A stretch of 64,000 bases of DNA from positions 1,274,982 to 1,338,981 of the forward strand of contig NMRA01000010.1 in assembly GCA_002633005.1 (NCBI GenBank). The letters are read 5' to 3'. The number at the start of each line of letters is the position of its first letter. Positions within the stretch are counted from its first letter, which is position 1. Under the pieces are notes generated by a model that searched no databases, was not told the origin of the DNA, and saw only the letters and a list, made by a program, of their open reading frames with translations. The DNA comes from Phoronis australis. Its lineage: Eukaryota > Phoronida > Phoronidae. Both the position numbers and the translations under genes were made by a program. This document shows positions 1 to 11,542 of this stretch, piece after piece.

Positions 1-59
1 AGCGATGAATCAGCGCGGCTTTGCGTGATTTTGCATTTCACGTCATAAAGAGTTCCATA

Positions 60-215
60 GCAACTCGAGTATGAGTGTCAGATTTGAGTACGTTTGGAGT
101 CTACTCGAAATACGACATTAGATACGCTTTTTTGAGTACGACTCCAGTGAGCACGATTTTGAGTATGAAATCTCGAGTATGAGTATGAGTCTGAGTACGG
201 AGATTGGAGACCGGG
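60..215. repeat. Degenerate GAGTA-rich simple repeat
   Basis: The stretch repeats GAGTA/GAGTATGA-like words many times with substitutions. No coding signal is visible. It reads as a decayed low-complexity array. Confidence 0.5.
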
Positions 216-308
216 CCCTGGTTTAAAGTATCAAAGGCACCCCACTGTGTCGAGCTGGGTAAACCCAACAAAGAAACTATTGAAGTGCTTCAATGAAACC
301 TTGGTCAC

Positions 309-376
309 GTGGGTATAGAATGGTATACACCAGTAGAATCAGGTGGGTATAGAATGGTATACACCAGTAGAATCAG
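309..376. repeat. Perfect 34-bp tandem duplication
   Basis: A 34-bp unit beginning GTGGGTATAGAATGG occurs twice head to tail (309-342 and 343-376) with no mismatch that I can see, so the duplication is recent. It creates a short open frame that I do not regard as a gene. Confidence 0.9.
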
Positions 377-726
377 TGCAGATATTTACGACAAAGGTCT
401 AAAAGCTTTTCTCATGAGAAAAAATGTAATTTGTGTGCCCAACGCACACACATTAAAGAACATGCTCACGATTAGATGTAACATGATAAATTCCCGAATT
501 TATTTCTCTGTCATTTTAATTTTTAGTTTTCGCTGCCAAAGGGGGGGGGCAAGACCCCTTCAGGGCAACATTGAATCGGAGAACAGTGGAGGTGGAACTC
601 AGTCAGAACAATCAGAGGATGCTGTCTTAAGTCAAATCCGTAGGGCTTGCGACGATAAGACCTGCCCGACCAGTCGTATTCTGAGGAATCCGCAGAACAC
701 ACTCCAGCACGTACTGGTCTACGCAT

Positions 727-878
727 AGGCGGATCCAGGGGGTCAAGTGGTCCGGAGCCCCCTTTTTCCCTTGATTTTAATGATATAAAATCTATAATTT
801 TCAAATTGTTGACTTGGTTACCCTTTCAAAAAGTCCTTGACGGTCCCCTCTCCTTTAAAAAATCCTGGATCCGCCCCT
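727..878. mobile_element. MITE family 1 (GGATCC-ended), copy 1
   Basis: A roughly 150-bp non-coding element with imperfect inverted ends: AGGCGGATCCAG at the left and CTGGATCCGCCCCT at the right. The AT-rich core (CCTTGATTTTAATGATAT and onward) matches the reverse complement of 8,292-8,440, which fixes it as a dispersed family. A 32,067-32,236 segment has similar ends. Confidence 0.75.
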
Positions 879-959
879 GCTACGTTTGATCTCGTGTCGT
901 AGTAAACCTGAATAATGAAAATAGTCCATTTTCGCTCTAAAACTGCGTCACAAGTCTGA

Positions 960-1225
960 CATATTTAACAGTTAAACCTGGGTCTGACCAAGTCTAAAGT
1001 TAAACATGGTTTAAGATCTAATACAGGTCTAAAGAATATAGACCTCGTTGGTGAAATGAAAACTGACTTATACCAGGTCTAAACTGAAGTTAAACCAGGT
1101 TTTACAAGACCACTGGTCTAAAAGTTAAACCACCTTTTTATGAAATGCAGATTGTCATTAAACCTGTTCTAAGTCCAGTTTAAACCTGGTTTAACTTTAA
1201 ACCACCTTTATGAAATCGGCTGATA
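960..1225. repeat. AAACCTGGTTTAA-rich repeat, probably MITE remnant
   Basis: Words such as TTAAACCTGG, GGTCTAAA and their complements recur across about 260 bp. AAACCACCTTTTTATGAAAT (near 1,127) is echoed by AAACCACCTTTATGAAAT (near 1,198). The pattern resembles a short inverted-repeat transposon, but I could not fix both ends. Confidence 0.45.
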
Positions 1226-2735
1226 GTGACCGTCAATCTTGAAAAAAAATACCATTATTATGATACTATGTCAAAAAGTATCGACATTTTATCGTTGTAA
1301 AACCATTGGAAATATACTTTTGTGTAATTCACAACTAGTGGTCTTCAGATTCCTAAAACTTCCATCATTTCCAGGGCTGTTCATCCTGTCGTAGTTTTCA
1401 ATGCAATTATTTTTGGTTGTTTCGTGCGAGTGGCTTGATACTGCTGTTCTTTGCACAAACGTGTTGTATTTATTCGATGAATTAGGAATCTTATCGTCTT
1501 CTCCTTTTGAATAGTTGAATAGTGAGAGAGGACCCCGTCTGAAAGGGCACCCCTTAATATGAAAGGCTACATGTAAATGTCATTTAAGTGCCTTCCTTGA
1601 CATAATAGGGTGAAGTATTTCACCAAAACGAGAACATTAGGTCATCTGTGAGAGGTTTCTCAAGAAATTATTAATAATAAAAAAACACGAAACGGACGAC
1701 TGCATGGACCGCATCCATGGGCCCTCTCCAAGGAATGGGCCCTGAATAAGAAAGGATATGTAACTCCAAAAACAGGAAAGGAGCAACAATTAATGCTTTC
1801 TGTCAGGTTCTCAATTTTTATTAAGTCATATCAGCGCAACACTGAGATGACTCCATAATCCCTTACCAGAGAGGGGTCCCTAAAGTGTCTTCTTGAACTT
1901 AATATGCTCTGCAAAATATGTGCTTTACAAATTTCTCGAAATGCCTGCATGAGTGATTAAGTGCCTGTTTTGAAGTGCGTTCAGTTTCCTGCACGACGAG
2001 TTTCAGTTACATGTCGCCGACCACAGTTAGTAAGTTCAGTTCTCCCGTCCAACTTTTTGTCCGCTACATCAGGATCTGTTCCGTGAATAGTAGCGATTTA
2101 ACACAAGGCGAGCTCCAAGGAAATCCATATCCGGTCCTGATCGCACCAACCTTTTAAAGCCACTCAACAGTTCAACCTACCATGCAGGGCTGCAGTAAGG
2201 TAAACATCAAACACCGGCGAAAATTAAGCTCGAAGCCAGTTGGGCACCAAATGTAATTCAGTCAATCACCATTACAGTTCTTACCAGAACGGATACGTTT
2301 TAGTGCTTGGTCAACAACATTTCTACATAGGATCATTTCGACAGTTTCAAAGAAGCGTGTGTCGTTCACTAGTGCCTTTTAAGTCTATCGCTAACGAAGT
2401 CACTGCAGGCCCAAGAACACACAGCCACACCCGCGCGGCTTATATCATTTCGTCATTTATAAAACAGTAATAAAACAATACGGCTACAAATAGCATTCGC
2501 TCAGTACCACTCTCTCACCGGAGTGCACTTCGTGAAAACGGGGCAAATCGTGAAAATGAAAGGATTGTTTCTACAACATCGGCATCTTACAAATAAATTC
2601 TCTCCAAATTTTAGCAAAGAAGAACAAGGTTTTTGAAAAAATCCTGAATATGTTGAATAAGGCATCAATGCCATAGTTTGACAATTCAATCAACATTTCT
2701 CGAAAATAATGCTTTTAACAACTCTTACTCTTACA

Positions 2736-3713
2736 TTAATTGCCAAGACATTTACCACGGAGGAGTTTCTTGAAGGCTTTACGAAAATCTGATATCGATA
2801 AAGCGTATACAATGGGATTGACCGCACTGTTGAAGAAACCCAAGTCGAGGCATATGTTGTTTATAGTATGATGCCACCAACTTGAATTCAGTGTTACTGG
2901 AAAGAATGTTTTCACAATAGCCAATGGGAAATAACACACAGTGTACGCTAGCAGAATACGAGACATGGTCTTCAAAATCTTGTATTGTTTCGCACGGCTT
3001 TCATCTACTGTACGGCCACTGCTTGCGATTTTTCTCTTTTGTTTCCAGGCAACGATTATCATATAGAGGTGCATTGTATACGTGGCTATCATGGGAACGT
3101 AAAACCCGAACGCATAGCCAATGCGAGCGGTCCGCGCTTCGAGCACCGCTTCGGCAATGCAAACGTCACCATCTTCGTACAGATGTCCTTCAAAGTATAT
3201 GGAAACAAACAGGGACAAGCATAAAACGATTATTATGTATACATGAGCGACGAGCACCAGTCCGCAGCAGGTTCGAAGCGTCATTAACGTCGTGTACTTC
3301 AACGGAAAGGCAATAGCTATTACTCTGTTGAACGCAACAACAGCCAACGAAGTTAGAGTTGATCCGCTTACCCACAGGTTCAGAAGTAGCGTTGCGTAGC
3401 ACTGAATGCGGGTTACTACTAGTGCATTAGGGCCAATTAGAGGTGAAACAAACTTCTTGACTGTGTAGAATGGCTCCACAAGAATTGCTGTTACGAAGTC
3501 TATGACGGCGAGGTTAAAGATGAAAATGTTACTAACTTCATTCTTTATGACATAAAACTTGCAGTAAGCGATTATGACAAGGATGTTGCCCAAAAACATT
3601 GGAATCAGCATCAGAGAAAGGACGCATATGTGATAAATAAGAACACCATCCGGGATGACCGCGGAGAAATTTGATGCTTCAGACGTGTTTGCCAGGCTTG
3701 AATACATAGCCAT
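2736..3713 (-). CDS. Rhodopsin-like (class A) GPCR, copy A, single exon
   Basis: An intact 325-codon intronless reading frame for a seven-helix plasma-membrane receptor; the ligand is unknown. Seen: N-glycosylation sites at N9 and N15; TM1 with GN (42-43); TM2 with LAVID (D72); C105 before TM3 and C185 in extracellular loop 2, the usual disulphide pair; TM3 end FNRVIAI, so N129-R130-V131 stands where most family members have E/DRY; TM5 P207; TM6 CYFP (260-263) instead of CWxP; TM7 NPIVY (299-303); then DFRKAF helix 8 and C322, a possible palmitoylation site. Almost no C-terminal tail follows. The start is the first ATG after a TATA box and is shared with the paralogue at 23,368-24,345 (about 87% identical). 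Subfamily assignment needs a phylogeny. Confidence 0.93.
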   Translation of the reverse strand: MAMYSSLANTSEASNFSAVIPDGVLIYHICVLSLMLIPMFLGNILVIIAYCKFYVIKNEVSNIFIFNLAVIDFVTAILVEPFYTVKKFVSPLIGPNALVVTRIQCYATLLLNLWVSGSTLTSLAVVAFNRVIAIAFPLKYTTLMTLRTCCGLVLVAHVYIIIVLCLSLFVSIYFEGHLYEDGDVCIAEAVLEARTARIGYAFGFYVPMIATYTMHLYMIIVAWKQKRKIASSGRTVDESRAKQYKILKTMSRILLAYTVCYFPLAIVKTFFPVTLNSSWWHHTINNICLDLGFFNSAVNPIVYALSISDFRKAFKKLLRGKCLGN

Positions 3714-3790
3714 TTCCTCAGAAGTACTGTTTAGCGATGTCGAAGACTTGGAGTTCCAACTAGCTGTATACAGCTATGGTCGTGTGTGGC

Positions 3791-3798
3791 TATTTATA
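3791..3798 (-). promoter_or_regulatory. TATA box of GPCR copy A
   Basis: TATAAATA on the minus strand, 78 bp from the ATG. The same motif at the same distance precedes copy B. Conservation across otherwise diverging flanks supports a core promoter, with transcription expected to begin roughly 30 bp downstream. Confidence 0.7.
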
Positions 3799-4539
3799 GG
3801 CGCTACGTGCTTGAAATCGTGACGAAATGGTTGTGGGCGAATATTTGGTGGCGCTACGTGTCTGAAATCGTGTTGAAACCGTGTTGGAAAGCGGTATCAA
3901 CCGTCGATTTCATCAATTTCCAAGCTGTTCATGCACGCGCATTAATGGCACTAAAGACTGGAATGTAAGTTATAAATCCAAGGAATAAAGACATGGCGCA
4001 CTCCTTCTGCGCAAATGTGGCTCAGAGTTATTCAGTCGCACTTATTGATGGTCTTTGAATACATTTTTGACATCAAAACTTTTTTACGTTCGATTTAATT
4101 CATTTTTGTGATGCTGAAAGAAAATGGCCTCCGCGGTTGGATGACAATGAACTTCACGTATAATTAATTTAGAAGATTTTATTTAATTTATTTCAGGTAG
4201 GAACTGGCCGATATTAAAAAGCATAACACATGAACAGTAATGTACACATGCGCACGCATTTTATATTTTAACAATAGATTTGCGCCTTTCTTCAGATTTT
4301 AACAAAAGTTTACTGAAGTTTCTTGACTCTTTTATACTCTTTATTTCCATTATATTTAGAAAAGTGTCATCGACTATATTTCTGATATGAGGTAGGTATT
4401 TTTGACGAAAGGCCCAATGTCAAAAATGAATTTCATTTTCAATAACATTTAGGACCCAACTAATGCACACCCTTTGTGAAAGTTAACTACCTGTTCTTCT
4501 AGCTGCAACTGACATTAAACTGGATTGAGCACATCTGAA

Positions 4540-5615
4540 TCGGGCTAAGCTCGATAACTAAACATTAAAATGTACAACATGAGATGCAAAATGTTCAATT
4601 AGAAATAGGTGTACATCGAGCCTGATCGGCTCCAATTTTCTCTGTTCCAATAATTGTATTCCATATCTTTACACCTATTTCGAAATTTGTATACAAACAT
4701 GTTCTCATCAGATACTCCTTGGTTAATCCACACAAACCCAAAGCCAGTTGAGAGCAATAAATGTTTAGTCTGTTTTTAACCCCCAGCTATCTCTACCATT
4801 CTCAGTGAATTTATATTACACGATGTTTTGGCGTATCTACTTTGTGGAGATTTTAATGTTGATAACCAATATTTAATTATTCGAATGAGTCTACTAATCT
4901 GAAAAGCATTCTACCTAATATTCCCGACGCGCAAGTACATTAGACGCTTGTGCTGGCAACCCTAACAAAAATTTACAGAAATTATTGTGTCATTTTTATA
5001 TCCTTGCCCGTATGAAACTCCCAGATCTCACAGAAGTACGTGAGAATTGGTAACATTTTAGCGTCGAACAGTTTTAGACAAAGCGAACGCGATATTTTTG
5101 TATCGGCGGAAACCTGTGATGGCGAGACACAGTCACGTGCAGACGTTTGGTGGTGCCCGCGCGATTTTTATTGGATACCCTACTCTCTACTCAAATGCAC
5201 GGACTGGAAAAGGTAAAAAATGAAATATAAAGCAGAAACGTTATTCAATTTAAGTGCAAATCAGTCACAATTTCATTCAGTGTTATTCATAGTGATCGGA
5301 TGCCCCCAGTTTGGATGCCCGGGATTGCCCCCCCCCCCCTTCTGCACGCTATTGCTGAGATAGTGCATGCACTCTGCACTCTATTCCAGATGATTGTCAG
5401 GTTCCACCATGTTTTTATTCAGGTGGGTCGTCTCGGCGGTGTGGCGGGGGAGCCAGGGGGCAGCCTCTTGAAAATGCGTTGCAGGGACTTCGAAATCCAA
5501 GTATGGAGGGGCACCAAATCACAAAATTTTCTGTTTTAAGATGTACGTACAAAACGTTTACTTTCGTTGTATTAGTTTTTACATCATTTGGCTGTAAACA
5601 GTACTTGCACAGATA
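4540..5615. other. Non-coding, nothing recognised
   Basis: AT-rich sequence beyond the duplication breakpoint. The short open frames near 5,300-5,660 have no family resemblance and are interrupted by a C9 run. No splice-consistent coding was found. Confidence 0.6.
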
Positions 5616-5618
5616 TCG

Positions 5619-5695
5619 GGTCCTCAGTAGCTCAGTGGTAAGAGCACTAGACCGGCAATCTTGAGAACTGTGGTTCGATTCCCAGTTGGAGTTCC
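5619..5695 (+). tRNA. tRNA-like sequence (pseudogene or SINE head)
   Basis: An A-box-like TAGCTCAGTGGTAAGAGC and a B-box-like GGTTCGATTCC lie at tRNA spacing. A D-stem (GCTC/GAGC) forms and the acceptor ends GGTCCTC/GAGTTCC pair at about 5 of 7 positions. The anticodon loop CCGGCAA would read GGC (Ala) but has C instead of U at position 33. The T-stem is poor and there are extra bases before the D-stem. It is more likely a decayed tRNA or a tRNA-derived SINE than a working tRNA. Confidence 0.5.
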
Positions 5696-5699
5696 TGTT

Positions 5700-6830
5700 T
5701 ATTTGATACGTTTCATTACTGGTTAACCTCAGCGTCTATGTATTTTCTACATCAATGTTTTTATGATTCCTCTTATTTAAATGACGGGGTGCGTTGTTCC
5801 TGCGGCAGAGTAACGCTTGGGAAACATGCAGAGAGCCTTTTTGTTATGGAATTCCAAGCCTGTCAATTGTTCACACGTACAGGTTTTGAAAGTTATGCAT
5901 GCAGGCTTGAATTGTTAACGCGCTTACCTATTCCTTAACAGGTTAATGATTGTGCTGCGAAGATGACTTTTCTTCTTCACCATTTTGCGCGACCACGCAA
6001 TTGAGGCCTTGGAGGTCACGGAGTCCAAGAATGGGATTTATTACGTAGACTTGTACACACCCGTAGTTAAATATCGCAACTTGCCCTTTCATTTATGCGA
6101 GAAATTATTCACAAACTGTCGTTGTTTTGCTGACATAAAGTGCCAAAGTGCACATAAATAATGCAATGAAAAATGGTCCTTCAGAGAAGATCCCAGTCAT
6201 TTGGCTGGTTGGGACTAACCTATTCGTGATGTTGCGACCGGACACTTTCAAAACTGCATTCAACCAATTTGGCATTTCCTTTTTGAACCAACTTGAATCA
6301 CAAAAATCGATGCCCTGATAGATGTAAAACTAACAGGAATGTACGTGCAAAACAGCATATGCATATCTACAATCTGATTAAGTATTACACACCACCATAA
6401 CCATTCTTAAGTACAGAAAAGCAAAACGTAACGATAGACCTAGATTAACGAGCTAACATGCAAAACCCCTAGGCATTAACAGCTGACAGGTTTAGAATTC
6501 CTTTCTTCTTATTCAGCATGCACTGATCCGTCACAAGATAACGAAAACAACATGAATATTGATCATACCTAGTGCGTTGTAAAACCACGACTGGGGCTTG
6601 AATTGTCGAAAAATCCGAAGCTGGTCAGAACATGAGCTACCATGTTAGGATTTAGATATATCGTAGAGTACGAGGTTGTCTGTTTAAGTCGTCTTCATCT
6701 TTCAAGGCTCGATCTACAGACATAATTTTTAGATGTGTATGGTGTCAAAAGCATTTCTCAAACAAGATTTACAGAAAACACGCGTATTCAAGAGCCAATT
6801 GATCACTGCAATACGGCCATTTGATATTGT
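5700..6830. other. Non-coding, nothing recognised
   Basis: No open frame, repeat or RNA motif that I can support in this stretch, apart from the possible 3' body of a SINE following the tRNA-like head. Confidence 0.55.
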
Positions 6831-6833
6831 TTT

Positions 6834-7545
6834 CCGTATTCCCTCCCGCACTAATTCAACAGTGACCTCTGACGTTGAAATTTCAAAAAGGTAGGTAAAC
6901 GTCGACTCGACGTCATTAGCTGGTTTGATGATTAAACTTTCCCAAAATTAATTTTAAATTATTTAAACTTTAAAAAGTAATACAACTGCAGCAGTATAAA
7001 TAACACTCAACATGCATTCAGATCTCAAACATAGCATCTGGAACAAAACTGTTATTGATATGACACTTCTGTCTCAGTTTTCGATTGCTAAATATTATAT
7101 CGTCTGCAACTGAGGAGCCTCTTCCTCGTTAACTACAATATCAAATATTGTTACTTAACTATTTTCAGGAAATGTTACAAGTTCAATAGACAAATACTGT
7201 TGTTTTCCTCTGTGTTATATCTTTTCATGTAATAAATCGTTACATTTAAAATTGTTCCTTTTACTAGACAAAACTTGTAACCTAACGCGTAAGTACCGGT
7301 GCATACATATAGGATGTGATCCGGCCGCCGCGTGAACAGTCCGCGAAAAGTATTTAAAAATACGCCGAAAAATGAAATAAACTTGGGAATTCGAAGCGTA
7401 TGGGATAAATACATCCGATCTCGGTCGATACGCGGAATGGTGTTTCGTGGGATATTACTTCATCTATGCCACCCTCGGTACGTTTTGTGTATGTATTAGT
7501 ACTGTAATTCCATGTCGTACAATAGATGACACTGTAGTTTGTAGT
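6834..7545. repeat. Dispersed repeat related to 14,617-14,795
   Basis: Two blocks here, 6,845-6,905 (TCCCGCACTAATTCAACAG and onward) and 7,300-7,496 (ACATATAGGATGTGATCC; GTGGGATATTACTTCAT), recur fused together within 180 bp at 14,617-14,795, which appears to be an internally deleted copy. The segment 7,493-7,560 also resembles 29,783-29,843 downstream of the gypsy remnant (TCGTAC, AGATG, TATAGTTTGTAGTT-like words), so part of it may be LTR-derived. Confidence 0.55.
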
Positions 7546-7709
7546 TTGTACCAAAGACGTTAACAAGACTATTCACTTTGGCCTCCGCCATTATTGTGTC
7601 ATTGACGGTAGCGACATCTGGCGGGTGTGTTTGCACCGACGAAGTACACGAGACGTCGAGTACCATGGCTGATTTTAGTTTTATCAATTTCAAAATTGTG
7701 AACAATTAT

Positions 7710-8250
7710 TAAAATATTGCGAACAAAAAATATGAGCATTGTATTGGAAAAACATAGAGTAACTCAAGAAAAATTGGCAACATAGGTCATATAAATTACG
7801 AGAAATACACCATAAGCAATAAGCGACTCAGTATTCAGAGGTGAGCAGGTGAAAATAGGTGACTACAGCGTGGGCAGGAGCAAAGAATGTAGGATTTTGT
7901 CCAGGGGTCAAGGAAGTAATAAACATAAGATAGATCTGCTGAAGAAGAGGTAGGAGCAAAAACGGGGGACGGGCGCCCCTCAATCAAAAGGTTGGTGGCA
8001 GAGATTATAGCTTTCTGCCCCCCGTATTCTAGGTGTTAATATGAATTAACAATTAATTATTAAAACTTTGAACACATAAACTTTGTTTTAAAATAAAATT
8101 GAAAAATTGACTCACTTTCCTCCCTCCAACCATCAAATTTTTCCTACGCCAATGTCCAAAAACTGCCCTCTTACGCCATCCAAACGCGGGTCCAGATCAT
8201 TGTTTCGAAAATTCACACCTTACGACATTCTACATTTAAGCTGGGGATCT
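7710..8250. other. Non-coding, nothing recognised
   Basis: Low-complexity AT-rich sequence without recognisable coding or repeat structure. Confidence 0.5.
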
Positions 8251-8255
8251 GCGCC

Positions 8256-8747
8256 CAGTTACATGGAACAGTTCCAAATAGCGACTCAACAGAGGCAGAT
8301 CCAGGATTTTTAAAGGGGGGATCGGATCATAGATTTTTAAAAGGGTGGCCCAAGTCAATAATTTGAAAATTCTAAATATGATATCACTAAAATCAAGGGA
8401 AATGGGGGGTCCACACCCCTTTGACCCCTTTGGATCTGAGTTGCCTAAATGTTTTGCGTATTTGTTTCGTTCTTTATTCACAGTTAATATATTTTTCTAT
8501 CATTTTATCTTAATTACTAGGTCCTTTTTTGACTTATGGGGTTTTCTAATAATATAACTATAATCTGAGCCCTTTATTCAGTGAAATTATTTAGGGACTT
8601 AGTCCTTAAATTAGGGGCGTTGCATGAAAAGATCCTTACTTATCTTCAATAGTATTGAGAATTCAACATAAAAAATTCACAAAATATACGCAGTAGACTT
8701 TGGGAACATAGTGAAGTCGCTATCTGGGACTGTTTTGTTCAACCGGG
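8256..8747 (-). mobile_element. MITE family 2, copy 1, carrying a nested MITE
   Basis: Reads as the reverse complement of the element at 11,543-11,957. The ends are GTTACATGGAACAGTTCC and the complement of GAACAAAACAGTCCC. After removal of an inserted family 1 MITE (8,292-8,440), the two copies align through GCCTAAATGTTTTGCGTATT and the internal palindrome TTTAGGGACTTAGTCC. It is non-coding and non-autonomous. Confidence 0.75.
8292..8440 (-). mobile_element. MITE family 1 (GGATCC-ended), copy 2, nested
   Basis: The reverse complement matches 727-878 nearly throughout, including CCTTGATTTTAGTGATAT and the CCTGGATC end. It sits inside the MITE at 8,256-8,747, so family 1 moved after that element had landed. 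Confidence 0.75.
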
Positions 8748-8749
8748 AA

Positions 8750-10345
8750 CTAGAACCCCAGCATCCGTACGTAGCGAATTGAAGTGGGTTGTGGTGAATG
8801 AAACTGGTGGCAACAGGGGTAGCGGGTTAAAAACAGCAAGATATGGATTTCCTGCCTGCAGTCCAGTAAACCTGCCTTTTATGTCTCTATAAAACAGCCA
8901 AAATACATATTGAATACACAATACATTGATTTAGGGTAATTAAATTCCGATGCTTTCCTGCTCTCGTAAACTATTCCCATTTTATTCGGTCAACTATCAA
9001 CAGTTAGTTAAAGGTATATTCAGCCTACATCGCCAGGTAAAATGGCCATCTTCAAAGTAAATAACACAAGTACGCCTTATTTCCTGACTTGATGTTTTAA
9101 GACCCGTGTCAGAACAAAAATCTAAACAAAGGACATCGTCACTGAGTGTAACGGGGTTTCCAAGGTAATACACATATTACCGCAGTACCCACCAATCTAG
9201 GGCTCAATATGCCTTTAAAATCTCCAAACCCCAAAAATATTCCCAGAATCCTTTGCGTATATCAAAATGGTGTCAATCAACAAAGAAGTCTATGAGCGTG
9301 TCAGTTTTCATAGCAAAGAAAGCAAAGGAGAAAATGACAACCCTATCAATCGCAAAACAACGGCTACTACTTATCTTTAAGCAGAGTAGTTTCGAGTCGT
9401 TAAGAAATTCTTGAGCCCCTATTTCTGAGGCTGAGCACGCGCATATATTTTCGTATATTAAGTGATCTGTTATTGAATACAATGTATGCAATACAAGAGT
9501 TACATGGCTACTGTCGATTTATGTGGATCGAACTGGAAAACAATAATTTAAAATCGGATTTCTAAGTTTCCCCTCGTTAATCATACTTATTTTATGCCTA
9601 GTGACCAACATTCAGTACTGCCTCGTTATCCAACAATACACAGCAATTGAATACAGTCGGGGACCAAGCAACGGCCTTGACATTAGTTTTGTAAAATGGC
9701 AGAGTCATAAAACTACACTGTATATGCTATTTTGCAATTACTTAAAGCTCAGCTGCTTCATGGCAACCAGGACATTTGCGAAAGTTTCTAAGTGGCGCAT
9801 CTACGGGACAAGAGAACTGGTTGAGCCTGAGGTATGTGTGGTATCCGCCAGGACTTCGCACAAGCTTCCTTAGAGAGCCCAATTCTGGCTATAATAATTC
9901 CCCGTTCAGAAGACCCGGTCTCTTTCCCGAATTGGTCTGAGTGAGAGCCCTGATTATAGTTACTTTAGCAACTTATCCCAGAACTGTGATCATGCAATGA
10001 TAAGATAAAATATCGCAATAACTTAAAACGACCACAAACAATGTCCTTTTTTGAAACAAAAATTTCTCCAGACACATGTATAAGGTATCAAAACGCCAAC
10101 GGTACACTTTTTCATATGCCAGAAGTGAAATTGGTTACCCTAATTCACCTATACAACTCCATCGTGTCTGTATCTTCAATTTTTCGTCTCAGAGTTTAAA
10201 CGTTAGACCTGAAGCTCTAGCCTGGTTTAAATCAATAACGAGTACGCCACTTTCTTCTGAGCTCAGACAACATTTCTGAATTGAGTGAGAAACAAGATGA
10301 AACCTGTTTATAACGATTATTGACCTAAATCAACGAAACCTGGAT
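8750..10345. other. Non-coding, nothing recognised
   Basis: Scattered short open frames on both strands lack family motifs or splice consistency. I see no RNA gene or repeat with a second copy in the window. Confidence 0.5.
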
Positions 10346-10349
10346 CTCA

Positions 10350-11145
10350 CTGGGTAACACCATTACAGTCTTTCAGGCTGAAATTGTCGCCATTCACCAG
10401 ACTGCCCAACTGGCAAGGGAGCCTGAAACAGTCCTTGGAAACAAGGAACTCTTCATACTCTCAGACAGCCAAGCAGCTATGAAAGCTCTTACTAAGCCCA
10501 AGATCAACTCCTATTGTGCCCTGGCCTGTGTACACGAGCTTAACCACCTACTGTATCAGCTAGTAGAACTGTTCATGTGAACTGGGTTAAAGCCCATGTT
10601 GGCATTACGGTAACGAAGCTGCTGACAAACTTGCAAAAGAAGAAGCAAGCGCACCCTGTTTTGTACCAGAACCTTGCATACCAGTTGCCTATACGTGCTG
10701 CACAGCAAAGGTAACACACTGGGTGCACAAACTGTCCGTGGATTCATGGAGAAAGCTCTCTGCCTGCTGACAAACCAAACAACTGTTTCCAAGTCCTATT
10801 GAACCAAAAGGTTCAAAGAAGCTGTTATGTTTTAGACTTGATATAAGGCAGCTGATCCAGGTTATTACTGGACACTGCAACCTAGCTCGGCACCGTAACA
10901 TCGCAGGCCAGATGTCATGTTCATTTTGTCCCAATTGTGGCTTAGAGGCTGAGACTCCTGAACGTCTAGTAGAGATTTGCCCTGCCTACAATAGATACCG
11001 TAATCTACTACTTGAAGGTCACATAACCCGCCTGGTTAACACTGTTAGTTCATACAGGTTTAATAGTCTTTCTGTCTTTCTGAAACAAACAGGCAGATTA
11101 GAAGATTTTACCCATGAGGAATCCGATGATGTCGTGTCTCCATGA
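10350..11145 (+). pseudogene. LINE ORF2 C-terminus: RNase H and zinc-knuckle remnant
   Basis: The 3' end of a non-LTR retrotransposon of the RNase H-bearing type (I/Jockey-like). Seen in successive, frame-shifted pieces: VFQAEIVAIHQTAQ with the catalytic Glu; LFILSDSQAAMKAL with the catalytic Asp; NWVKAHVG and an NEAADKLAKEEA-like stretch typical of the final RNase H block; then LIQVITGHCNLARHR followed by CPNCGLEAETPERLVEICP, the usual terminal Cys-rich knuckle of such LINEs. At least one frameshift near 10,560-10,610 and stops near 10,770 kill the frame. No reverse transcriptase domain is seen upstream, so the copy looks 5'-truncated. Confidence 0.8.
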
Positions 11146-11542
11146 GTAATTATCAGGTGATTAGTGTAATAGGCCCGACCTTGTGGCCTGAGCACGCATG
11201 ATGTACTGCAAAAAGCATCAGGCCACCTGCACCCTTTTTCAAATCAAAAGATGCTTTCTGACAGAGAGCGCGGGTATAACACGACTCTAGTATATAATTA
11301 AAAACGTTTTGTAAAACCCTCAACTCAGTTGTTGATTGGAACCTAAGATTCTGCCTTACAAGAAAGTTTGTAGGGGAGGTAGTCAACTTAAGATTATGGA
11401 TAGATATCGACAGAAAGCTTTTTGAGGTTTGATCTGTGTTGATGACTGAGTCAAGGAAAGAATTAAAAAAAGGCATATATAATGGCGTTACCAAAATTTC
11501 CAAGCAAGATTTCTGAATGTACTAGAATTGGAAATCAGTGCT

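Larger units (their letters stand above)
1250..4535. repeat. Segmental duplication, copy A
   Basis: This interval is collinear with copy B (19,090-20,245 and 23,362-25,229). It holds the 3' flank, the complete GPCR gene and the 5' flank. The right breakpoint is sharp, just after CATTAAACTGGATTGA (near 4,530 here and 25,227 in copy B). Copy A has about 260 bp where copy B has about 3.1 kb between the 3' flank and the gene. Non-coding parts have diverged far more than the coding part, which implies selection on the receptor. Confidence 0.85.

Noticed and set aside
309-728. 139-codon open frame
   Set aside because: It runs through a 34-bp tandem duplication and a G9 tract, has no motif, and looks like chance.
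2924-3316. Open frames opposite the GPCR (also 23,617-24,031)
   Set aside because: They are antisense shadows of the receptor and mirror its codons; both copies show them only because the gene is conserved.
5619-5695. Functional tRNA-Ala(GGC)
   Set aside because: C instead of U33, a weak T-stem and extra linker bases; kept only as tRNA-like.
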